From an uncultured Christensenella sp. (GTDB lineage: Bacteria > Bacillota > Clostridia > Christensenellales > Pumilibacteraceae): a DNA stretch of 64,000 nucleotides. Under the pieces are notes generated by a model, which had not been told where the DNA came from, searched no databases, and saw nothing but the letters and a program-made list of their open reading frames with translations. This document shows positions 9,140 to 18,377 of the stretch, in pieces (position 1 is the first letter of the stretch; every line of letters begins with the position of its first letter). The translations under genes were made by a program, and so were the position numbers. The stretch is from positions 13,942 through 77,941 of the forward strand of contig CAJTNI010000006.1 of the NCBI GenBank assembly GCA_910577945.1. The letters are read 5' to 3'.

Positions 9140-9199
9140 AGCTCCTCACAGTCGTCCGATAGTTTTTTTGCATGCAAAACACACTCGGACGTTCTGTTT

Positions 9200-9251
9200 A
9201 GTTTACCACACCGAGCGTATTTTGGCAACACTTTTGCCAAACTTTTGCCAA
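9200..9251 (-). promoter_or_regulatory. Promoter of the GH78 gene with TTGGCAA operator repeats
   Basis: On the minus strand TTGCCA (9228-9223) and TAAACT (9205-9200) are separated by 17 bp. The -35 box lies in an inverted repeat: TTGGCAA at 9222, then TTGCCAA at 9234 and 9245 (11 bp apart, one helical turn). A repressor or activator site is inferred; no regulator gene is adjacent. Confidence 0.6.
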
Positions 9252-9345
9252 TCCATGCGTTTTTAACCGCCGCGCGCGGCGAAACGCGGACGTTTTCGCC
9301 CATTTTCTCGCCGCATTTATCGGCTATACGCAAGACTTTCGCGCA

Positions 9346-9372
9346 ATACAAAAAGCGGCTTGCGCCGCTTTT
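9346..9372 (-). terminator. Terminator of the pullulanase operon
   Basis: AAAAGCGGC and GCCGCTTTT flank a 4-base loop and are followed on the minus strand by TTTTTG. The stem starts 4 bases after the pullulanase stop codon. Confidence 0.85.
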
Positions 9373-9375
9373 CGA

Positions 9376-12150
9376 TTATATTGCCGTTATCGTTTTGCCG
9401 CCGATTTTGACCGTGCCCGACAGCGTCGACGCGTTGAGGTCGAGCGCCAGCGCGCCGCGGTTGAACACGATTCTTCCGATACCGTCGTTTGAGCCGGTGA
9501 AGCTGCCCGTGCTGAAACCTGCGGTTTCCGACGCGCGCATGTACGAGAACAGCTCGGCGCTGTTATCCTTGCGCGCCTTGATAAGCGCTTTGAAATGGTT
9601 GTAAAGCTCGGCGAACGCCTCCTGCCGCGACCAATTTATATAATTGAGCTTTTGCGGGGATTTGTACGAGTTCTCGTTGCCGTACTTGGTTCTGCCGATT
9701 TCGTCGCCCGCGAGCATGAACGGGATACCGCTGCTCATAAGGTACGCCGCCGACACCAGCTTGCACTGCTTTATTCTATCCGCCACGGGGTCGTCGTAGA
9801 ACAACGGCGTTTCCGTGCCGTGCTTTTTGCCGACGAGCTGGTCCCACAGCGTGTAGTTGTCGTGCGCCGCCGCGTATGCCACGTTGCGCGAGCCCAAGCC
9901 CATATGCTTGCCGCTGCCCGTGCCGCCCGCGCCGCCTTCTATCATCTTTTTAACGCCGCCGACCGAACCGGGGCTGCCGTTTACCCAGCCTTGCCCGGGC
10001 TGACCGTCCCAAAGATTGCCGCGCAGGCTGTCTCTGCCGCTGTCGTTGAATATCGCCACGCGCGCGGGCAGCTCGGTAATTTGGTCGTCGTAATACATAT
10101 ACGCCATCAGCTTGTTGTTCGCATTGGACGAATACTTGCCTGCGCCGCTTATTTCCGTTTGCGTTGCCGACACGCGCTGCGTATAGGACGCGGGGGTTTG
10201 ATATCCGAACCCCGCCCACGGCTCGCCGTACATGAGCAAGCTTTTGCCCTTGCCGCCGTCCGTCGCGTCGAGCGCGTCGCGCACCGCCGCCAGCGTTATT
10301 TTGTCGTGAATGCCCATAAGGTCGAAGCGGAATCCGTCGATATGATACTCGTTTGCCCAATGCAACACCGATTCCACAATGTACTTGCGATACATAGACC
10401 GCTCGGACGCCGTCTCGTTGCCGCAGCCCGTGCCGTCGGCAAGCCCGCCCCTATCGTTCAAACGGTGATAGTAATAGGGCACGGTGTTGTGCAGCGCCTG
10501 ACCTTGGGTCTGATACGTGTGGTTGTACACCACGTCCATGATAACGCCTATACCCGCCTCGTGCAGCGCCATTACCATTTGCTTGAACTCGTTTATGCGC
10601 ACCTCGCCGCGCGACGGGTCGGTCGAGTACGAGCCCTCGGGAATGTTGTAGTTTTGCGGGTCGTATCCCCAGTTGAAATTATCCTTGGTGTTGTCGGCTA
10701 TCGACGGCTCGCTTTCGTCTATCGTGGCAAAATCGTACACGGGATTTAAGTGCACGTACGTAATGCCGAGGTCCTTTAAGTAATTGATGCCCGTTTTGAG
10801 ATTGCTCTTGCCGGGCACGGTCGTGTTTTGCTCGGTGAACGCCAAATACTTGCCCTTGTACAGCATGCCCGAATCGGGCGATATGGAAAAGTCGCGGACG
10901 TGCACCTCCCACACTATGGGCGTGTCGGCGGCGACCGCGTCAATGTCGTAAATATGCTTGTCGTTTTCCCAGCCGTCGGGGTTTGCTTTATCGAAGTCTA
11001 TAACCATGCCGCGCACGCCGTTTGCGCCGCACGCTTTGGCGTACGGGTCGATTGTCTCCATCTCGTTGCCCGAATTGGTCACCGAATACGTGTAATACCT
11101 GCCGCTGTAATCGTATGGGAACGTGCGCTCCCACACGCCGCCCCATTTGCCCGACACCAATCGTTTTTTAAGGTCGAGCTTGCCTGTGGGCTCATTCGCC
11201 GAACCGCTGTCGTAGAGATTCAATGCGACGGCGCTCGCGAGCGGCGCCCATACTCTAAACGTGGTTTCGCCCTTTTGCTTATCGACAATCGCGCCGTATT
11301 CGATATTTTGCGCGTCCGCGGACTCGAAGGTGCGGATAAAATCGGGGTCGTCTATAAGCGCCGATTTGCTCACGAAAGCTTGCTTGAACTTGCCGACCTG
11401 CATCATATAGTCGGCTGAGAAATCGAACGCAAACTTGCTTAGCGTTACCTCTGCCGCGAACTTATTCGTGCCGACCGTAGTCTTGCCCGTCGCCACGCTC
11501 GTTTCGCCGTCGTACAGCGTAACGGGCATATCGCTTTCGAGCTTGCTGGACGCTTCGAAATATATTTGTGTCTTAGACGAGAATTTTGCGCTGGTAATCT
11601 TTTCAAATGCCATTATTGCTTCCTCTAAGTCGGTATACGCCTCGGTGTCCTTGCGCACGAAATATACGTCCGCATGGTTGTTTTCGTCGAACGCCGCCGA
11701 TAAATCCATCATTATATCGGGCAGATTTTCCTTGTCGTATTTGGTGTTCCAATCGCCGCTGTCCGCCTTTTTGATTACTACCAAAAATCCGAACTTTGTG
11801 CCGCTTTTGAGCTTGGCGGCAGTCGCCGTGTCGAACGTGATATCTATCGTGTGCGCGGCGTTGCCATCCTTTTTGAACTGCTCGTCGGGTCGCGCCGTCG
11901 CGCTCATTTTCCATTCGGCAGACGTGCCGCCGACCGTCCACACCCAGCCCGCGAGCGTGTCGTACTCCTGCGCGGGGTCGTACACGTGAATCGTGACCGT
12001 GCAACCGCTTTCCGCCGTGACGGTCGGAGCGGAGCGGTAGCACACCGCCGCTATCAGCAGCGCGAGCAGCGCCGCCAGCGCCGTCGCGATTACCGCTTTG
12101 ACTGCGTTCCTGTCTTTCTTAAAATAAATTCGGTTTGCGCCGTTTGCCAT
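9376..12150 (-). CDS. pulA: Membrane-anchored type I pullulanase (GH13)
   Basis: A 924-residue enzyme. A single membrane segment (about residues 17-38) follows a short cytoplasmic head, with no lipobox, so the protein is anchored and faces outward. After N-terminal carbohydrate-binding-like domains come FNWGYDPQNYNIPEGSYSTD (type I pullulanase motif), then GH13 regions I DVVYNHT, II GFRFDLMG (nucleophile Asp), III YGEP (acid Glu) and IV AAAHDN. It cleaves alpha-1,6 links in pullulan, glycogen and starch dextrins. The ATG at 12150 is chosen over 12156 because GAGGGG sits 7 bases before it and touches the other. It is 32 bp after the preceding lipoprotein gene. Confidence 0.93.
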   Translation of the reverse strand: MANGANRIYFKKDRNAVKAVIATALAALLALLIAAVCYRSAPTVTAESGCTVTIHVYDPAQEYDTLAGWVWTVGGTSAEWKMSATARPDEQFKKDGNAAHTIDITFDTATAAKLKSGTKFGFLVVIKKADSGDWNTKYDKENLPDIMMDLSAAFDENNHADVYFVRKDTEAYTDLEEAIMAFEKITSAKFSSKTQIYFEASSKLESDMPVTLYDGETSVATGKTTVGTNKFAAEVTLSKFAFDFSADYMMQVGKFKQAFVSKSALIDDPDFIRTFESADAQNIEYGAIVDKQKGETTFRVWAPLASAVALNLYDSGSANEPTGKLDLKKRLVSGKWGGVWERTFPYDYSGRYYTYSVTNSGNEMETIDPYAKACGANGVRGMVIDFDKANPDGWENDKHIYDIDAVAADTPIVWEVHVRDFSISPDSGMLYKGKYLAFTEQNTTVPGKSNLKTGINYLKDLGITYVHLNPVYDFATIDESEPSIADNTKDNFNWGYDPQNYNIPEGSYSTDPSRGEVRINEFKQMVMALHEAGIGVIMDVVYNHTYQTQGQALHNTVPYYYHRLNDRGGLADGTGCGNETASERSMYRKYIVESVLHWANEYHIDGFRFDLMGIHDKITLAAVRDALDATDGGKGKSLLMYGEPWAGFGYQTPASYTQRVSATQTEISGAGKYSSNANNKLMAYMYYDDQITELPARVAIFNDSGRDSLRGNLWDGQPGQGWVNGSPGSVGGVKKMIEGGAGGTGSGKHMGLGSRNVAYAAAHDNYTLWDQLVGKKHGTETPLFYDDPVADRIKQCKLVSAAYLMSSGIPFMLAGDEIGRTKYGNENSYKSPQKLNYINWSRQEAFAELYNHFKALIKARKDNSAELFSYMRASETAGFSTGSFTGSNDGIGRIVFNRGALALDLNASTLSGTVKIGGKTITAI

Positions 12151-12182
12151 AATCATTCCCCTCTATATTCTCGATGCGTCGT

Positions 12183-14180
12183 TCAGTTGAACGTGCCGTC
12201 GTTCTTTCCTACGTACTTGCCGCGCAGGTCGGACGCCGTGCCTACGTCTTGCGTTACCGTATCCGTTATCGGCGAGACCTTTACGCCGTCCTTGGTGGAC
12301 GTGGACCAGACGTAGCTGTCCACCGTCGCCGTGCCCTTGACCACCGCGCCCGCATTGTAAGCGACCACGCCGCCGAACTCGAACCCGCCGTCCGCCGAAT
12401 AGCTGTTGAGCATGTTCGTCATTTTCAGCCCGCTCACGCCGTTGTCGGACACCGTGCCGCCCTTGCGATTGACCGCCACTATGCCCGCGACCGTGCGCGC
12501 GTTGTTGTAGTACGAATACCGTTCGATTACGGGCTTGCCGTCTACATACACAACATTGCCGTTTGAATCCAGCTTGTAAATGGGCGATTGGGCAAAGTCG
12601 CCGTCAATCGTCAGGTTTTTCACGGAATTGTTTTTTACCGTACCGCCGCCGCAGTTTTCCGTCGCTATGCCCGCCGTTTCGTAGCACGCCTGCGAATCCA
12701 AGCCCGTGACTTTGAGCTTGAACGTTCCCGACACCGCGCATTTCTCTATGACGCCGTAGTTGTGCGAGACTATGCCGCTTATCTCGCCGCCCGCCGAGGT
12801 ATACGCCGCGTTTTTGACGGTTATGCCCGACACCGTGCCGTAATTATAATACGCAACCGTCGCAACGGACGCGTTGATGGGGTGCGTCTCGTCCTGCACG
12901 GCGTTGTCTATCGTCGGCTCGTCGAACGTGATATCCTTGACGACCGAGCCTGCGACCAGGTAATCGAACAGCGCCCAATACCCGCCGTCGTAGCACACGC
13001 GCATGCCCTTGACCGTTTTGCCGTTGCCGTCGAGCGTGCCGTAAAACGGCTTCGCGAGCGTAAAGATATTGGACTCCTCGTCGCCCGCAGCCACCGCCGC
13101 GTAATCGAGGTCTTTTTCGATACGGTAGTTGTTTTTGGTGGGCGCGGTTTTTATTTTGCCCGCGTTGAACGCCGCCAACGCCTCGGCGTACAGCGATTCG
13201 TAATAATCGACCGCGCGCAGCTCGAACGGCGTCGTAATGAGATACGGCTCGCTTGCCGTGCCCTTGCCGCGCAGGTACGGAATATCGACCGCCGTGATTT
13301 CCGCGTCGCGCACGAGCGGATTGTCGGAAACGGGATACACGCCGTAAACTATGTTCTTGTACCCGAGCACGCCCTCCATTTCGTACGACGTTTCGGTAAC
13401 GAGCGTCGCCGAACGGTCCAAATCCACGACCAGGTATTTTTCGACCCCGCCAACGGGCGACCAGCTGAGCGTGCCGTTTTCTACCTTGTACTCGGTCACG
13501 GGCGCGAGGCACAGCGCCGTGTGTTTTTCGTTGATATTGACGGCCGCAGACGCGGATTTAAAATAAATGCCGTCGCCGTTCGCCACAATCTCCACCGAAT
13601 GCGTGCCGACGTCGTTTTTGGTATCGTACTTGACGGATTTGGAATCCGCTCTGAATACCGCCGCCCCGTCCACCTTGACGGTGTAATCGACGGCGTTACC
13701 GTCCGCTGCCCATTCGAGTATGCCGTTTTCGTATTTAGTAATAACGGGACTGCGCAACAGTACTCCCTCCACCTTGTAAGTAAACTTTGTCGGCTCGGAA
13801 TCCTCTTTGTAATATCCTTTCGCCGTAATGGTCATTTCCAAAATTCCGTTCGCGGGAAATTTGAACTCGTATTCCGCTTTTCGCAGATTGACGGCGGCGG
13901 AGTTTACCGTTACGGTCGATTCTCCGCAGACCAGCGTGTACGAACTCGCATCCGGCACGCGCCCCCAAGACACCATAAAAATGCTGTCGGTCTCGGTCAC
14001 GGATATCGTGCTCGCAACGACGGACGCGTATCTGCCGTTGTCCTCGCCGCCCGGGGTTTCTCCCGGCGTGCCGCCGGGCTTTCCTCCGCCGGGCGCGGCT
14101 TTGGCGCAGCCGACCAAGCCGCAAAAAGCCAATAGTATCCCCACGGCAATCGTTAATAGATAATTGACCTTTTTCTTCAT
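12183..14180 (-). CDS. Secreted lipoprotein with GLUG-like repeats
   Basis: A 665-residue protein. Residues 1-25 are a lipoprotein signal (MKKK, hydrophobic core, LVGC) followed by a Gly/Pro linker (PGGGKPGGTPGETPGG). Then come fibronectin/Ig-like beta modules and GTASEPYLITTPFELRAV, a phrase typical of the start of GLUG-type beta-helices. Four GLUG-like units follow (GIVSHNYGVIEKCAVSG, GIATENCGGGTVKNNSV, GIVAVNRKGGTVSDNGV, GVVAYNAGAVVKGTA). The function is not known; a surface adhesin or substrate-binding role is plausible given the pullulanase gene 32 bp downstream. GAGGG lies before the ATG at 14180, and a 17-bp-spaced promoter precedes it. Confidence 0.85.
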   Translation of the reverse strand: MKKKVNYLLTIAVGILLAFCGLVGCAKAAPGGGKPGGTPGETPGGEDNGRYASVVASTISVTETDSIFMVSWGRVPDASSYTLVCGESTVTVNSAAVNLRKAEYEFKFPANGILEMTITAKGYYKEDSEPTKFTYKVEGVLLRSPVITKYENGILEWAADGNAVDYTVKVDGAAVFRADSKSVKYDTKNDVGTHSVEIVANGDGIYFKSASAAVNINEKHTALCLAPVTEYKVENGTLSWSPVGGVEKYLVVDLDRSATLVTETSYEMEGVLGYKNIVYGVYPVSDNPLVRDAEITAVDIPYLRGKGTASEPYLITTPFELRAVDYYESLYAEALAAFNAGKIKTAPTKNNYRIEKDLDYAAVAAGDEESNIFTLAKPFYGTLDGNGKTVKGMRVCYDGGYWALFDYLVAGSVVKDITFDEPTIDNAVQDETHPINASVATVAYYNYGTVSGITVKNAAYTSAGGEISGIVSHNYGVIEKCAVSGTFKLKVTGLDSQACYETAGIATENCGGGTVKNNSVKNLTIDGDFAQSPIYKLDSNGNVVYVDGKPVIERYSYYNNARTVAGIVAVNRKGGTVSDNGVSGLKMTNMLNSYSADGGFEFGGVVAYNAGAVVKGTATVDSYVWSTSTKDGVKVSPITDTVTQDVGTASDLRGKYVGKNDGTFN

Positions 14181-14211
14181 TTTTCCCTCATTATTGAAAT
14201 ACTGTGCTTGT

Positions 14212-14240
14212 ATTCTAGCATATGCGCGCCGCCCTGTCAA
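14212..14240 (-). promoter_or_regulatory. Promoter of the lipoprotein-pullulanase operon
   Basis: On the minus strand TTGACA (14240-14235), 17 bp and TAGAAT (14217-14212) stand about 30 bases upstream of the lipoprotein ATG. Confidence 0.75.
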
Positions 14241-14364
14241 TGGTTTTTCGCCAAATTGCGTCTGTCGGACGGCGATATCGGTCGAACCGCGAGCGGGATT
14301 GCCGCCGCGCGCCGTGCGCAATCGCGCCGACGACCACGAATTATCGCCGCACGCGCTTTTGCTT

Positions 14365-14393
14365 TTGACATTTCCCCGAAATTTTGGTATCAT
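14365..14393 (+). promoter_or_regulatory. Promoter of the MATE-kinase fusion gene
   Basis: TTGACA at 14365-14370, a 17-bp spacer and TATCAT at 14388-14393, with the ribosome site AAGGAG at 14452 and the ATG at 14467. Confidence 0.75.
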
Positions 14394-14466
14394 AGTATCG
14401 TTTTCAGGTAGCTTTTTCTTTAAACAAGACTCCAAGGTCGCCACCGCGTATAAGGAGTATGATATT

Positions 14467-16515
14467 ATGCAACAATCGGAAGCCGCGCTCGGCACGGCAA
14501 AGCTCGGAAAGCTGATGCTCAAATTCGCTATCCCGTGCGTGCTGTCGCTGCTCGTCTCCGCGCTGTACAACATTGTAGACCAAATATTTATAGGCAACAG
14601 CGAGCTCGGCGACCTCGGCAACGCCGCGACGGGCGCGGTATTTCCCGTGTTCGTAATCGCGCAGGCGTTCGCCTGGTGGTTCGGCGACGGCTGCGCCGCA
14701 TACCTCAATATACGTCAAGGCAGGAACGACGCCGACCGCGCGCACCGCGCGCTGGGCACGGGCATAACCCTTACCGTCGCGGCGAGCGCGCTTTTGCTCG
14801 TCGTGTTCTACCCGCTGCGCCGCCCCGCGCTGCTGCTGTTCGGCGCGTCCGAAAACAGCATTGGCTATGCCGTCGAATACTTTAATATTATTCTCGGGTT
14901 CTTCCCCGTGTTCATGGCGTCCAACATGATTAACAGCCTTGTGCGCGCCGACGGCAATCCCGCTTGGGCTATGGCGTCCATGCTGTCGGGCGCGATAGTT
15001 AACATTGTGCTCGACGCGACGTTTATTTTCGCGCTGCGGCTGGGCATGGCGGGCGCGGCATGGGCGACGGGAATAGGTCAAGCGGTATCGTTCGCCGTGT
15101 GTCTGTACTATCTGCTGCGCAGGACAAAAACCTTCAAGCTGCGCGCCAAAAGCTTTGTGCCCGACCTGCGCGAGTTCGGCAACGCCGCGCGGCTGGGCAT
15201 ATCGTCGTTCATCACACAGTTCACAATCGTGATAATCGCGACCGTCGGCAATATCATGCTCAAAAAGTACGGCGGCGCGTCCGTGTACGGCGAGGATATT
15301 CCCATTGCGATTATGGCGGTGGAGAGCAAGGTGTTTACGGTGGTAATCAACCTTATCGTCGGTATCGTGCTCGGCTGTCAGCCGATAATCGGCTACAACG
15401 TCGGCGCGAAAAATCGAGCGCGCGTCAAGCGGCTGTACCTGTATATTCTATTGTGCACGCTCGTTATAGGCGCGGTCGCCACGCTCGTTTTCGAGCTCGC
15501 GCCGCTCGCGGTGGTTGGCATGTTCGGCGCGCCCAAATTCTCCGACCCCGAGCTCTACAACGAGTTCGCCGTCAAGCTGTTCCGCATATTCCTGATGCTC
15601 GTCGTGTTTAACGGCGTAGTCAAAATGAGCTCCATTTTCTTTCAGGCGGCGGGCAAGCCCGTACGCGCCGCCGTCGCGTCGTGCGTACGCGATATACTGT
15701 GCTTTTTGCCGCTCGCGCTCGTTCTGCCGCTGCGGCTCGGAATCGACGGCATACTGTGGGCGGCGCCCATATCGGACGCGGCGGCGTTCGCCGTCGCCGT
15801 CGCGTTCACGATAACGTATTTCGCAAGGCTGTCGCGCGGCAAGTCCGCCGCACAAGCGAGCGAACGCGCCGTCGATTCACTCGCGCAAGCGCTCGAATTT
15901 TCGCCGTCGACCGACGCAGAGCGCGCCGACGGTGCGGGCGTGATTATAACGATATCGCGCGAGCACGGGTCGGGCGGCAAGCGCATAGGTCAAATCGTCG
16001 CCGAACGCCTGGGCGTGCCCTTCTATTACAAAGAGATGATAGCGGTCGCCGCGCACGAAAGCGGCTTGGACAAAGAATTTATTTCGGACGTAAACGCCGA
16101 CTCGCCCGCCGTGCTGCGCGGGCTGTACATGAGCGCGGAAGCGGTCAGTCAAGCCGTGACCGCGCAGGACAAGGCGATTAAAAGCCTTGCCGACCGCGGC
16201 GGGTGCGTGCTGGTGGGGCGCGCCGCCGACTACGTGCTGCACGAGCGGCAAAACGTGCTGCGAGTGTTTGTACGCGCCGACGGCGAATACAAGGCGCAGC
16301 GCGTCGCGAGCACGTACGGCGACAGCTTGGACGACGCCAAAAAGCAGGTCAAGCGCGCCGATGCCGCGCGCGCCGCTTATTACAAAAGCGTGTCGGGCAA
16401 GGCGTGGGGCGACCCGCGCAATTACGACCTCGTTATCGACGGCGCGCAGGGCGCGGAGCGCTGCGCCGACTTGATTGTCGAGCAAGCAAACAAATTCGTC
16501 GGTTCGCACGAATAA
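14467..16515 (+). CDS. MATE efflux transporter fused to a cytidylate-kinase-like domain
   Basis: A 682-residue fusion. Residues 1 to about 455 are a MATE transporter with twelve hydrophobic segments, starting LMLKFAIPCVLSLLVSALYN and IVDQIFIGN, the usual MATE opening. After a linker, residues about 490-682 form a P-loop kinase of the cytidylate_kin2 type: IITISREHGSGGKRIGQIVA is its modified P-loop, and DYDLVIDGAQ is like the family's end. MATE proteins export cationic drugs or metabolites using Na+ or H+; the kinase domain's substrate is unknown. The frame runs through both with no stop, so the fusion is real. AAGGAG lies 9 bases before ATG 14467. Confidence 0.9.
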   Translation: MQQSEAALGTAKLGKLMLKFAIPCVLSLLVSALYNIVDQIFIGNSELGDLGNAATGAVFPVFVIAQAFAWWFGDGCAAYLNIRQGRNDADRAHRALGTGITLTVAASALLLVVFYPLRRPALLLFGASENSIGYAVEYFNIILGFFPVFMASNMINSLVRADGNPAWAMASMLSGAIVNIVLDATFIFALRLGMAGAAWATGIGQAVSFAVCLYYLLRRTKTFKLRAKSFVPDLREFGNAARLGISSFITQFTIVIIATVGNIMLKKYGGASVYGEDIPIAIMAVESKVFTVVINLIVGIVLGCQPIIGYNVGAKNRARVKRLYLYILLCTLVIGAVATLVFELAPLAVVGMFGAPKFSDPELYNEFAVKLFRIFLMLVVFNGVVKMSSIFFQAAGKPVRAAVASCVRDILCFLPLALVLPLRLGIDGILWAAPISDAAAFAVAVAFTITYFARLSRGKSAAQASERAVDSLAQALEFSPSTDAERADGAGVIITISREHGSGGKRIGQIVAERLGVPFYYKEMIAVAAHESGLDKEFISDVNADSPAVLRGLYMSAEAVSQAVTAQDKAIKSLADRGGCVLVGRAADYVLHERQNVLRVFVRADGEYKAQRVASTYGDSLDDAKKQVKRADAARAAYYKSVSGKAWGDPRNYDLVIDGAQGAERCADLIVEQANKFVGSHE

Positions 16516-16899
16516 TCGACGCGCTCGGTTTGCCGCCCGTCGACTGCCGAAACATAAACGACCGCCGCTCGACGGCGATTTAACCGCCCAACGGTCGCCG
16601 CGTTTCTTTTATATATATTACGCGTATATATAATTACGCGATTTAAGAACGCTTTGTTTTAGCGTCGCCGTCGACTCATTATTCGCCACACGCTAACAAC
16701 AGCCGCACGCCGAATACGGCGCGATTTTACCGCTGACTACAAACGAATATTTTAAGCTTGCGATAATCGCCGTTTATATTCGGACTGCGGTCGTCGCGTG
16801 AAGCGGCGGCGCGCCGATATTTACGATTGATTACGGCGGGGCGGCACGGTCCGCGGCGAAGATAATACGAACCGATATACGGAAATTTTATGTTATCGC
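16516..16899. other. Intergenic stretch without a recognisable gene
   Basis: No supported reading frame. It contains an AT-rich palindrome around 16611-16632 (TATATATATTACGCGTATAT) but no U-run terminator was identified after the fusion gene. Confidence 0.5.
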
Positions 16900-16928
16900 T
16901 TGACAAGCGCATATGCGTGTAATACAAT
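16900..16928 (+). promoter_or_regulatory. Promoter of the FMN riboswitch-ribU unit
   Basis: TTGACA at 16900-16905, a 17-bp spacer and TACAAT at 16923-16928, about 20 bp upstream of the riboswitch aptamer. Confidence 0.8.
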
Positions 16929-16946
16929 ATAAATACAATTTAAAGT

Positions 16947-17062
16947 CATTCTTTGGGGCGGGGTGAAATTCCCCACTGGTAGTTACAGTCTACGAAGGTC
17001 GCAAGACCCCGAGCGGGTGAAATTCCCGCGCCTACGGTTACAGTCCGGATGTTAAAAGAATG
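16947..17062 (+). ncRNA. FMN riboswitch (RFN element)
   Basis: The conserved RFN segments are present in order: CTTTGGGGCGGGGTGAAATT, CCCCACTGGTAG, ACAGTCTACGA, GAGCGGGTGAAATTCCCGC, GCCTACGGTTACAGTCCGGA and the closing AAAAGAA that pairs with TTCTTT at the start. It binds flavin mononucleotide and turns off downstream expression, here with the terminator at 17083-17111 and ribU beyond it. Confidence 0.96.
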
Positions 17063-17082
17063 AACGGCGTATTGTCGTTTTT

Positions 17083-17111
17083 CGCTCCGAGAATTTTCGG
17101 AGCGTTTTTTT
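17083..17111 (+). terminator. Riboswitch-controlled terminator before ribU
   Basis: CGCTCCGA pairs with TCGGAGCG around a 6-base loop and is followed by seven T. Its position between the aptamer and ribU fits transcription attenuation when FMN is bound. Confidence 0.88.
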
Positions 17112-17154
17112 GTGCGGAGAACGGCTTTAAAAATAATTATTCGAGGGTTTTCTC

Positions 17155-18030
17155 ATGGAACAAACGGCACGGCAAAAATCGGGGCAAAAGTTTTTCAGCT
17201 CCACGCGCATAGCGTTTATCGCTATGTTCTCCACGCTCGCGGGCATACTGCACCTGTTGAAATTCCCAATCGCCGCAGCATTCCCGAGCTTTCTCGAATT
17301 CAAGTTTTCCGATATTCCGTCGCTAATCGGCGCGTTCACGCTCGGTCCGACCTCGGGCGCGATAATAGCTACCGTCGGCGTGCTTTTAAAGCTGCTGTTT
17401 AAGGGCACTTCCACCATGTTCGTCGGCGACCTGTCCGACTTGGTCACGTCGTGTGTGTTCGCCGTTACGGCGGGCGTTATCTACAAAAAGCACCGCACCT
17501 TTAAGGGCGCGATTGTCGCAATGGCGGCGGGCATGGGCGCGGAAGTGACCGTGGCGATACTGTTTAATTGGCTGGTGCTCGTGCCGTTCTACGTTCAAGT
17601 GTTTTTCCACGGGAGCTGGCAGCCGCTGCTCGGCATGATGCGCACGCTGTTCCCGTCGTGCACGCAAGAGAACTTTTATAATTTCTATCTGTGGGTGTCG
17701 GTAGTGCCGTTCAACCTTCTGCGCTGTATCGCCGCGATACTCGTAACTCTGCCCATATATAAGCGCATTTCCCGCTTGATTAACTCGGTAAGCCGTCGCC
17801 TCGACGCAAACGCGAACGCAAGCCCCGTCGCCGCGCAAAATGCGCAAGCGCAAAACGCCCAACCCGACGACGGCAGCGCCCCCGCCGTATGCGATACGGA
17901 TACGCATGCCGAGAAAGAGAGAGAGCGCAAAAAATCCAAGATAAACCTCGCGGTCATCATATCGGGCGCTGTCGCTCTCGCGCTGATAGTGCTGTTCGTA
18001 TTGCTCAGATATTTCGTATTTAAAGCGTAG
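17155..18030 (+). CDS. ribU: Riboflavin ECF transporter S component RibU
   Basis: A 291-residue membrane protein. Residues 1 to about 215 have the RibU layout: ARIAFIAMFSTLAGI-type first helix, LEFKFSDIPSLIGAFTLGP (the substrate-binding loop of ECF S components), then further helices. It binds riboflavin and works with the shared EcfAAT module, which is not in this window. The FMN riboswitch directly upstream supports the assignment. Oddity: a C-terminal extension of about 75 residues, a polar Ala/Asn/Gln and Asp/Glu/Lys linker followed by an extra membrane segment (about 262-288), is not part of ordinary RibU (about 190-210 residues). Confidence 0.93.
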   Translation: MEQTARQKSGQKFFSSTRIAFIAMFSTLAGILHLLKFPIAAAFPSFLEFKFSDIPSLIGAFTLGPTSGAIIATVGVLLKLLFKGTSTMFVGDLSDLVTSCVFAVTAGVIYKKHRTFKGAIVAMAAGMGAEVTVAILFNWLVLVPFYVQVFFHGSWQPLLGMMRTLFPSCTQENFYNFYLWVSVVPFNLLRCIAAILVTLPIYKRISRLINSVSRRLDANANASPVAAQNAQAQNAQPDDGSAPAVCDTDTHAEKERERKKSKINLAVIISGAVALALIVLFVLLRYFVFKA

Positions 18031-18055
18031 TTCGATAAAAACTCGGGAGTTTACT

Positions 18056-18319
18056 GTGAAGATATTTTTCAAGCGCTCCGCATGCCCGTGCTGCGGCTGT
18101 CTGACCTTCGACGCCGCGCATAAAGGCGAATGCTTTATTTGCCCCGTTTGCTTTTGGGAGGACGACCCGTTCCAAGCGGACGACCCCGATTTAGAGGGCT
18201 TTGCAAACGCCGTTTCGCTCAATCAAGCGCGAGAGAATTACAAAAAATACGGCGCCTGCGAGGAGCGGTTCGTAAAGCTCACTCGCGCGCCGAAGCAGAA
18301 GGAATTGCCGCGCGACTGA
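18056..18319 (+). CDS. CPCC family cysteine-rich small protein
   Basis: An 87-residue protein with CPCCGCLTF near residue 10 and CPVCFWEDDPFQ about residues 29-40, the two Cys pairs and the WEDDP motif of the Cys_rich_CPCC family. The four cysteines probably bind zinc; the family's function is unknown. The start is GTG at 18056, with CGGGAG 6 bases upstream and no ATG in frame before the first Cys. It follows ribU by 25 bp and may be co-transcribed. Confidence 0.85.
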   Translation: MKIFFKRSACPCCGCLTFDAAHKGECFICPVCFWEDDPFQADDPDLEGFANAVSLNQARENYKKYGACEERFVKLTRAPKQKELPRD

Positions 18320-18377
18320 TTTTTGCGGCGCACCCGTCGCGAGTGCATAAGTATCCAAATTCAATAAATATATGCTT

